Source: Candidatus Rokuibacteriota bacterium
GTDB taxonomy: Bacteria; JAUVQV01
Assembly (NCBI GenBank): GCA_030609125.1
Contig: JAUWCW010000172.1
Coordinates: forward strand, 1-5,227
Direction of reading: 5' to 3'
Length of the DNA: 5,227 nucleotides
The notes under the pieces were generated by a model. That model saw nothing but the letters and a program-made list of their open reading frames with translations, was not told the DNA's origin and searched no databases. Below are positions 1 to 4,848 of this stretch, piece by piece. Position numbers and translations under genes: made by a program. The first letter of the stretch is position 1. Each line of letters opens with the position of its first letter.

Positions 1-1544
1 AACCTTTTATGAGACCGAATAAGCTGTTCCGCATTCTCATAGGCCATCACCTCATGCTTGACTGGTATGCTCTGCCCAACAGGAACGGTCCGAAGCTGCG
101 GTGTTTTTTTCCACACCTTGACATCCAGAAGATGGGGCATGTATTCATCCATATCCTTGATCAGTTCAGGGCTGAGATCATTCACGTGGTACTCCCAGAT
201 GCCGATGACGAACTGTGTCGCCATGTACTTGACGGGCCGGTTCTTGCGCGAGAGCCGGAAGAGGAGCCCCTTCTGGGCCATGGAGGCCAGGATCCCGGTG
301 TTGCAGTAAATGACGATCTCCTTGTCCTTGGGAAGCTGGTCGAGGCTGGCCATCAGCATGCTCCGGGGAATGACCTTCGCCCCGGGAAGAACACCGGGGG
401 AAGTTCCCTCTCTCACATCGAGAACGAGCTTGTCCGCGGGAGGGCTGTCGACGATCGTCATGAACTCGCTCGTCCCGATCTGCGTGGGCTTGAGCCTCTT
501 GACGTAGACGATGTCGGTGGGCAGGTCGCCGGTGAGCACCTTGCCCTCAGATTTGTTCCATCCTTTGAGGCCGCCGCGGAGGACCGAGGCGTTCTTGTAG
601 CCCCAGCCACGCACGACCTTGAAGTCCTTCACTTCGGCCTGGCCGTCGGAGTAGAGGATGACGGGAGCGCTCTTCTTGGCGGGGAACCGCTCTTTCGCCC
701 TCGCCAGCTCTCCGCGCGGCAGTGAAACCGCGCCGGGGATGTACCCCGATGCCGCGGCGGCGGGGTCTCTCAGGTCGACGAGGACATAGGCGTCTCCGCC
801 TTTGATCATCCCCTTTATTCCTCCCGCCTCGGAGACCAGGATGCCGGCGTCTTTCTTCCAGGCCGGCATGCCGGCGTGAAAGACCTTGACGTTGGTGTAG
901 CCGAGTTTTCCCGCCTCACGGGCGGCAAAGGGGCTCAGCGTTCAGGTGATTCCCCCGCAGTAGAAGATGACCAGCCTCGACTTGTCCTTGGGAAGCACCT
1001 TGGCGTGTCTCTTCGCGAAGGCGCCGTAGGGGAGGGACCGGGCCCTCGGAATGTGTCCCTGCAGGTAGGGGGCCGGCGGGCGGGCGTCGACGAGGGTGTA
1101 GCCCCCCGCCTTGGGGCCCATAGCGACGAGAGCCTTCACCTCTTCGAGGGAGATGAGCATCTCCTCCGGGACTTTGTAGGGCTGCTTCAGCACCACCTGG
1201 GCGGCGAGAGGCTTCGACTCTTCGCCGGTGTAGGTGATAAGGATCTCCTTGCCCATGGGAATCGCGGCGATCCTCTCGGGGCCGCTGACCTTCTTCCCTT
1301 CCTTGACCTTGATCGCATCGTCGTACTTGACGATCCAGACCACCGGCCCCACCGCGACCTGGAAGGTGTGAAACTTATCGGAGACGCTCTTCATCTTGCC
1401 CCAGATCGTCCCGGGCTTGGCGGTGTGGCACTTCTTGCACCCGCCGACGATGTTCGGCTTGCCCGCCCGGGCGGAACCCGGGTAGGACGCCGCCATCAGC
1501 ATGAACGCCGCCGCGACGGCGACGGTACGAATTGCGATTCTCAT
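1..1544 (-). CDS. Exported haem-c multi-rhodanese selenoprotein (partial, UGA read as Sec)
   Basis: At least 514 codons; the 3' end lies beyond the left edge. Residues 1-27 look like a signal peptide (positive start, hydrophobic 8-19, cleavage near ARA-27), so the protein is probably periplasmic. CKKCH at 36-40 is a c-type haem site. Rhodanese domain 1 (about 125-235) has a VDARPPxxYxxGHIP strand-turn and the loop C196-GGIT-U201, where U is the in-frame TGA at 942-944. Domain 2 (about 240-335) has YSDG at the active site (Ser299), so it is probably inactive. Domain 3 (from about 355) has YCNTG with Cys414. Beyond about residue 422 the sequence resembles a 4Fe-4S ferredoxin family instead. No other in-frame stop exists to the edge. 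The ATG at 1544 is preceded by AGGAAAGGT and starts the signal peptide. Likely role: sulfane-sulfur transfer or redox chemistry. The Sec call is strong; the substrate is unknown. Confidence 0.85.
907..929 (-). promoter_or_regulatory. Putative bacterial SECIS element
   Basis: On the mRNA strand the arms are TTTGCCGCC and GGCGGGAAA, closing a 5-nt loop CGTGA. That gives eight Watson-Crick pairs and one G-G mismatch. The stem starts 12 nt and the loop 21 nt after the TGA, and the second loop base is G. This meets the recalled bSECIS rules: loop 16-37 nt from the UGA, a short loop, and G among its first two bases. SelB would bind here to deliver Sec-tRNA. It lies inside the coding frame, as is usual in bacteria. 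Hairpins of this size can arise by chance in GC-rich DNA, so the position matters more than the stem itself. Confidence 0.7.
942..944 (-). other. In-frame TGA, predicted selenocysteine codon (Sec201)
   Basis: TGA interrupts the rhodanese frame between FYCGGIT and TLSPFAAREAGKLGY. Related rhodaneses, as I recall them, read YCGGPTCPLS here, so the stop replaces a Cys. Coding continues in the same frame with the usual rhodanese tail GYTNVKVFHAGMPAW. A random nonsense mutation or frameshift would not be expected to hit a Cys position exactly and be followed by a SECIS-like hairpin. A sequencing error turning TGC or TGT into TGA is the main alternative. Confidence 0.85.
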
Positions 1545-1570
1545 ACCTTTCCTTTCCAGGCGATTAGCCC

Positions 1571-1633
1571 GGAAATTTCATGAGCCATCTGCTGCGAGCG
1601 CGGAGATCACGCAACGAAGTTCATGAAATATCC
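1571..1633. repeat. Inverted repeat upstream of the rhodanese gene
   Basis: The arms at 1571-1583 (GGAAATTTCATGA) and 1621-1633 (TCATGAAATATCC) are complementary over 13 bases with one mismatch, separated by 37 bases. Each arm contains the palindrome TCATGA. The repeat fills most of the 92-bp gap between the small membrane protein gene and the rhodanese start. It could be a paired operator, or an RNA stem modulating the last gene. It has no T-run after either arm, so it is not a clear intrinsic terminator. Confidence 0.45.
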
Positions 1634-1636
1634 AGG

Positions 1637-1822
1637 CTAGATGAGGGATTTCCGGCCGTCTTCGCCGGCAGACGGGGCGGCGTCGCTGCCCGGGACCTCG
1701 AGGGCCACTTCAGCATGGGCCCTGGCGTCCATGACCGGCCTGAGGCTCCGGCCGATCATGAAGCTCACTACCGAGATGATGACGAGCAGAACGATGCCGA
1801 AACGCAGCTGTAGATCTTTCAC
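1637..1822 (-). CDS. Small single-pass membrane protein, unknown function
   Basis: 61 aa, starting at GTG (1820-1822) with GGAGG at 1828-1832 five bases upstream and ending at TAG. Residues 9-23 (GIVLLVIISVVSFMI) form one hydrophobic segment. It is followed by GRSLRPV and then a polar, acidic and Ala/Pro-rich tail to residue 61. The positive charges on both sides of the segment make topology uncertain. The gene begins 23 bp after the permease stop, so it is probably in the same transcript and may be an accessory to the permease or the rhodanese. An internal ATG at residue 22 would cut the membrane segment and lacks a comparable ribosome site, so I prefer GTG. I do not recognise a family. Confidence 0.7.
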   Translation of the reverse strand: MKDLQLRFGIVLLVIISVVSFMIGRSLRPVMDARAHAEVALEVPGSDAAPSAGEDGRKSLI

Positions 1823-1845
1823 TCTCTCCTCCTTTTTCCGCAGTC

Positions 1846-2952
1846 CTACAGGTCCATGTTGTTCATGGGCCTGATGATTTTGAAGTAGACCATCGTCCAG
1901 TTGCCGAGGATGATGGCGCTGATGGCGACCATGCTGGAGAGCGCCATCGTCGAGAAACCGGTGATGCCGTGACCCAGGTTGCATCCTCCGGCGATGACCG
2001 CTCCGATTCCCATGATAATGCTGCCGAAGAGGACCGTCAGGAATTCCTTCGCCGGCGGTATCTTCCACCTGAACTCCTTGAGGCCGTAGGCGCTGAGAAA
2101 GGCCCCCAGGGGGACGGCGAAGATGAAAAAGACGCCCCAGGTGCCCTTGAAGATGCCGAAGAAGCTGAACTCGGGAAAGGGTGAATAGGAGCTCTTGTAG
2201 AGGACGCTGGAAAAGAACTCCCTGATGGGCGTGGTGATGGCGAGACCCCTGGGAATGCCGCCGAAATAGGAGGACACCCACCACGCCACCGAGGTCAGCA
2301 CGCCGATCAGGAACCCCGTCAGCGCCCACGAGTAGCCATTGTTCTGCTTGCCTATGCGGGGCTTGCCCTTCACGATGAAAGTCAGAACCACGGCGGAGAA
2401 GACCGCGATGGTCAGCCATTTGACCAGCGGCCCGCTGCCGAAGATGTCCCAGAGGGCGGGGTTGGTCTTCCCGAAGACGTCGACGTTGAGGCTCTTGAGG
2501 TACTTGTGGGCCGGGCTCAGCATGCCGCTCTGGGTCATGACCACACCGAAGAAGAACCCGATGGTGGCAACGATGGCCGCCACCTGCCCCTCTCCCATCC
2601 GATAGACGATGCCGCTGGCGCACCCTCCGGCGAGGACGATTCCCATGCCGAAGAGAAAGCCTCCGATGATGTGGGCGGCGGGCATGAAGTTCTGCCGCAG
2701 CAGGCCGTAGGTGACGGCTTTGCCCGTCTCGGGATCGATCGTGGTGAGAAGTCTCATCTCCTCCAGGAAGTTCGCGCCGACGATGGCGACCACGACGGCC
2801 AGAAGATAGGCCCGGAACATGGTCAGGTCTTTCATGAAGATGATGTCCCTGAAGGCGGAGTTGAGGCAGAACCGCCCTCTCTGAAGGACGAACCCCAGCG
2901 CCCCACCGAGGGCTATGGCGGACAGGCCGGAGGCAAGATTACTGTGTAGCAT
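1846..2952 (-). CDS. YeeE/YedE family sulfur-compound permease
   Basis: 368 aa, an integral inner-membrane protein with many hydrophobic segments. The family marks are QRGRFCLNSAFRD near the N-terminus (Cys29), AGGCASGIVYRMGEGQ (Cys111) and AGGCNLGHGITGFS (Cys324). These look like the three conserved Cys that relay thiosulfate through the pore in the characterised thiosulfate transporter TsuA/YeeE. Some YedE members are linked by gene context to selenium use instead, so the substrate is open. I chose the ATG at 2952 because GGAGG lies seven bases upstream and the family sequence begins there; a longer frame to 3024 would only re-read the end of the stress protein gene. The start overlaps the preceding gene by 14 bp, suggesting coupled translation. 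No TusA-like partner (YeeD/YedF) is seen in the window. The rhodanese two genes downstream fits a thiosulfate or sulfane-sulfur role. Confidence 0.88.
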   Translation of the reverse strand: MLHSNLASGLSAIALGGALGFVLQRGRFCLNSAFRDIIFMKDLTMFRAYLLAVVVAIVGANFLEEMRLLTTIDPETGKAVTYGLLRQNFMPAAHIIGGFLFGMGIVLAGGCASGIVYRMGEGQVAAIVATIGFFFGVVMTQSGMLSPAHKYLKSLNVDVFGKTNPALWDIFGSGPLVKWLTIAVFSAVVLTFIVKGKPRIGKQNNGYSWALTGFLIGVLTSVAWWVSSYFGGIPRGLAITTPIREFFSSVLYKSSYSPFPEFSFFGIFKGTWGVFFIFAVPLGAFLSAYGLKEFRWKIPPAKEFLTVLFGSIIMGIGAVIAGGCNLGHGITGFSTMALSSMVAISAIILGNWTMVYFKIIRPMNNMDL

Positions 2953-3451
2953 ATGCTTCCCTCCAGCCGTAGACGTGCTTTTCGCAGCCGTCGTTCTTCG
3001 CCACGAGCACGGGCACCTCGGCACGTATCTCGACTTCGTTGGTGGCGCAGCCGCTGATGAGCCTGTGGAGCCCCCTCTTTCCGCCGCAGCCCATGATGAT
3101 CAGGTCCACCGCCTCTTCCCTGGCGACCTGGAGAATGACGTCGGAGACGATGCCCTCCCGGACCATGGTGGTGACCTTCGCCGGGCCGCTGCCTTCGAGC
3201 TTCCTGCTGAAGAAGCCGAGGATCTTCTCGGCCTTCTCCTCCAGCGCCGCCTGGTGCCTTGTTCCCTGCATCGATTCCTTCAGGGTCCCGAGCTCCGCCT
3301 CGCCGAGCATGTCGATCATCAGCGAACTCCCCTGCAGCCTCGGCACGTGGAGCAGGATCACCTCCTCCGCCGGGGTGATGGCGCTGTGAAAGAGGGCCAG
3401 CGCCTCTTTCGTCCCTTTCGTTTCGTCTACCGGAATGAGTACCTTTTTCAT
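2939..3451 (-). CDS. Universal stress protein (third gene of the usp triplet)
   Basis: 170 aa, UspA-like alpha/beta fold. It begins MKKVLIPVDETKG, the usual first strand with the nucleotide-site Asp. The nucleotide motif G-2X-G-9X-G-S/T is present as Gly121, Gly124 and Gly134, but the last position is Cys135 rather than Ser/Thr, so ATP binding is uncertain. Residues 44-63 (MIDMLGEAELGTLKESMQG) match the same segment of its two upstream paralogues. The C-terminal tail CEKHVYGWREAYATQ aligns with the tail of the first paralogue (CEEPYSWKDACAAF) but stops before the membrane helix that follows there. The gene starts 19 bp after its neighbour, with GGGGGAAGAG before ATG, and its end overlaps the permease start. 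Confidence 0.92.
   Translation of the reverse strand: MKKVLIPVDETKGTKEALALFHSAITPAEEVILLHVPRLQGSSLMIDMLGEAELGTLKESMQGTRHQAALEEKAEKILGFFSRKLEGSGPAKVTTMVREGIVSDVILQVAREEAVDLIIMGCGGKRGLHRLISGCATNEVEIRAEVPVLVAKNDGCEKHVYGWREAYATQ
2960..2964 (-). promoter_or_regulatory. Ribosome site that fixes the permease start
   Basis: GGAGG inside the last codons of the upstream stress protein gene, seven bases before the ATG at 2952-2950. It supports the short permease start and translational coupling of the two genes. Confidence 0.7.
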
Positions 3452-3470
3452 CTCTTCCCCCTGTCCCTTG

Positions 3471-4004
3471 TCAGCTCAGTTCTTCCTGGAGCACCAGGCG
3501 TTCCGGCACGACTCTGTCCGCGACGTCTTCCCTGCCGCTCCCCGGGCGCCTGGCCAGCATGACCGGCACCCTGGCGTTCTTTTCGATGTCCTTGCTCACG
3601 CGTCCGGCGACGAGCCGGTCCAGCCCTTCTCTCCTGTTGAAGCCCATGATGATGAACTCCGCCTCTTCTTCGTCGGCCACCTTCAGGATCTCTTCCGAGG
3701 GAATGCCGAATCTCGACACGGTCTTCACCGGGACCAGCCCGTTCTTCTGGATCTCCCTGCGGTAGTAGTCGAGAATCCTCTTCGACTCCTGCTCCAGCTT
3801 TTCCATGTGCTCCGTGCCCTGGAGCGATTCCTTCAGGGTGGACAGTTCCGCCTCACCCAGCATGTCGATCATCATCGACCGGCCTTCGAGACCCTGCACA
3901 TTGAGGACCACTACTTCTTCCGGCGGACGGACGAGATTCCTGAAGACCGAGAACACCGCCGTGGAGTCCTTCGTATCGTCAACCGCTATCAGCACCTTTT
4001 TCAT
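3471..4004 (-). CDS. Universal stress protein (second gene, degenerate nucleotide motif)
   Basis: 177 aa, UspA-like. It opens MKKVLIAVDDTKDS and shares the residue 44-63 block MIDMLGEAELSTLKESLQG with its neighbours. At the nucleotide motif it reads MGFNRREGLDRLVAGR: Gly121 and Gly134 are kept, but the second Gly is Arg124 and the Ser/Thr position is Arg135. It is therefore unlikely to bind ATP in the usual way and may work as a non-binding partner in heterodimers. The tail after residue 152 (RRPGSGREDVADRV and on) is charged, resembles neither neighbour and has no membrane helix. The start at 4004 has AGGAGG five bases upstream. It lies 44 bp after the first usp gene and 19 bp before the third, in one operon. 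Confidence 0.92.
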   Translation of the reverse strand: MKKVLIAVDDTKDSTAVFSVFRNLVRPPEEVVVLNVQGLEGRSMMIDMLGEAELSTLKESLQGTEHMEKLEQESKRILDYYRREIQKNGLVPVKTVSRFGIPSEEILKVADEEEAEFIIMGFNRREGLDRLVAGRVSKDIEKNARVPVMLARRPGSGREDVADRVVPERLVLQEELS

Positions 4005-4048
4005 TTCTTCCTCCTTGTGGTCATTCGTGTGGTTATCCGCATTGTTCG

Positions 4049-4633
4049 TCAGGGCGCGAGGACCCCCTGCTGCATGGCGAATCCCAGCAGCAGGAGTCCG
4101 AACACGACTATCGTCAGAGCCGAGAAGGCGGCGCAGGCGTCTTTCCAGCTGTAGGGCTCCTCGCAGACCGGCCTCCGCCTGGCGGTCATCACGGGAATCC
4201 CCGCCTTCTTTTCCACCTCCGCCGCCACGCTCCCCGTGATGAGCCGGTCGAGGCTTTTCTTGCCGCTCTTTCCAAGAATGATGAGGTCAACCCCTTCCTC
4301 CCGGGCCACCCTGAGGATCTCGTCCGCCGGCGGGCCTTCGGCAAGAAGCGTCCTCACCGGGACGCCCATCATCGCCTCCAGTTTCTTCCGGTACCAGGCG
4401 AGGATCTTTTCCGCCTTCCGGTCGAGTCCCCTCTGGTGCTCCGTACCGCGAAGCGATTCCTTCAGGGTCGACATCTCGGCGTCGCCGAGCATGTCGATCA
4501 TGAGTGACCTGCCCTCCAGTCTCTGCACGTGCAGGAGGAGCACCTCCCCCGGCTCGCGGACGAGAGTGGCGCATGTGGAGAGCACTTCGCGGGAAGTCCG
4601 GCTGTCATCAACGGCGATCATTATCTTCTTCAT
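4049..4633 (-). CDS. Universal stress protein with C-terminal membrane anchor
   Basis: 194 aa and the first gene of the operon. It opens MKKIMIAVDDSRTS. The nucleotide motif is complete (Gly121, Gly124, Gly134-Ser135: LGKSGKKSLDRLITGS), so this is the paralogue most likely to bind ATP. It carries the shared block MIDMLGDAEMSTLKESLRG. After the Usp fold, CEEPYSWKDA leads into a hydrophobic helix at about 168-188 (AAFSALTIVVFGLLLLGFAM), giving a membrane-tethered protein with the Usp domain presumably cytoplasmic. I chose the ATG at 4633 because GAGGG lies eight bases upstream and the family start MKK follows; the longer frame to 4687 adds only 18 unrelated residues. The sigma-54-like promoter at 4704-4719 would give a leader of about 60 nt. 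Confidence 0.93.
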   Translation of the reverse strand: MKKIMIAVDDSRTSREVLSTCATLVREPGEVLLLHVQRLEGRSLMIDMLGDAEMSTLKESLRGTEHQRGLDRKAEKILAWYRKKLEAMMGVPVRTLLAEGPPADEILRVAREEGVDLIILGKSGKKSLDRLITGSVAAEVEKKAGIPVMTARRRPVCEEPYSWKDACAAFSALTIVVFGLLLLGFAMQQGVLAP

Positions 4634-4703
4634 CGTTTCTTCCCTCTGACTGACTGTTAATGTCATTATCGCTTTATTGTTTACCATCTTGATTCACTCT
4701 ACA

Positions 4704-4719
4704 ATCAACTTCCGTGCCA
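4704..4719 (-). promoter_or_regulatory. Sigma-54 (-24/-12) type promoter for the usp operon
   Basis: On the minus strand TGGCACG-GAAG-TTGAT matches the consensus TGGCACG-N4-TTGC[A/T] except that the -12 GC is GA. The GG to G spacing of 10 is correct. Transcription would start near 4693. A weaker sigma-70-like pair just upstream (TTGCAA, 16 bp, TATATT at 4741-4736) is an alternative. Confidence 0.65.
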
Positions 4720-4747
4720 GAAATGATAGCTGTGGAATATAATGTTT

Positions 4748-4760
4748 TATCAATGTGTTG
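4748..4760 (+). promoter_or_regulatory. IHF binding site
   Basis: TATCAATGTGTTG fits the IHF consensus WATCAANNNNTTR at every position, with AT-rich DNA alongside. It sits between the sigma-54 promoter and the palindrome cluster, centred about 60 bp upstream of the predicted start. That is where IHF bends DNA to bring an enhancer-bound activator to sigma-54 polymerase. Confidence 0.55.
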
Positions 4761-4781
4761 CAAGGTTGCAGCGTTTTCTGC

Positions 4782-4809
4782 TTGACAAAAAATATGTTTA
4801 CCGTAAATT
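4782..4809 (+). promoter_or_regulatory. Sigma-70-like promoter for the PAS gene
   Basis: TTGACA at 4782-4787 is a perfect -35 box. TAAATT at 4804-4809, 16 bp on, matches the -10 consensus at four of six positions. Transcription would start near 4816, inside the palindrome cluster, about 33 bases before the ATG. The placement suggests autoregulation by whatever binds the palindromes. Confidence 0.5.
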
Positions 4810-4846
4810 AACGTTAATGTTGAAATTCAAACTATTAACGGTTGAA
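4797..4846. promoter_or_regulatory. Cluster of four small palindromes, likely operator/enhancer
   Basis: Four near-adjacent inverted repeats: TTTAC-C-GTAAA (4797-4807), ATTAACGTTAAT (4807-4818), TTGAA-A-TTCAA (4820-4830) and TTAAC-G-GTTGA (4835-4845, one mismatch). Relative to the predicted sigma-54 start near 4693 they lie at about -104 to -153, the usual distance for upstream activator sites. They also cover the start region of the divergent PAS gene. They probably bind a dimeric regulator, possibly the PAS protein itself. Confidence 0.5.
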
Positions 4847-4848
4847 CG

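Noticed and set aside
9-725. Long plus-strand open frame opposite the rhodanese gene
   Set aside because: It is a complement-frame shadow in GC-rich DNA with low-complexity charged composition; the minus strand carries recognisable domains. The same applies to 876-1583.
942-1544. A complete 200-aa haem-rhodanese protein ending at the TGA, followed by a pseudogene remnant
   Set aside because: The same frame continues with intact rhodanese sequence and no further stop or frameshift, the TGA sits at a Cys position, and a SECIS-like hairpin follows. Readthrough as Sec explains all of this better.
1545-1592. A 15-codon frame (ATG at 1592) whose TGA overlaps the rhodanese ATG, a possible leader peptide
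   Set aside because: It has no convincing ribosome site and no informative codon run; the overlap is probably chance.
1637-2623. A 328-aa minus-strand frame covering much of the permease gene
   Set aside because: Only its last 61 residues, from the GTG at 1822, look real. The rest is an Arg/His-rich out-of-frame reading of the permease gene, which has clear family motifs in its own frame.
4005-4048. Terminator or promoter between the first and second usp genes
   Set aside because: The 44-bp gap has a strong ribosome site but no stem with a T-run and no clear promoter boxes, so cotranscription is simpler.
4758-4770. Direct repeat TTGCA-AGG-TTGCA as a separate operator
   Set aside because: It is short and isolated and partly overlaps the IHF match; nothing else supports it as a binding site.
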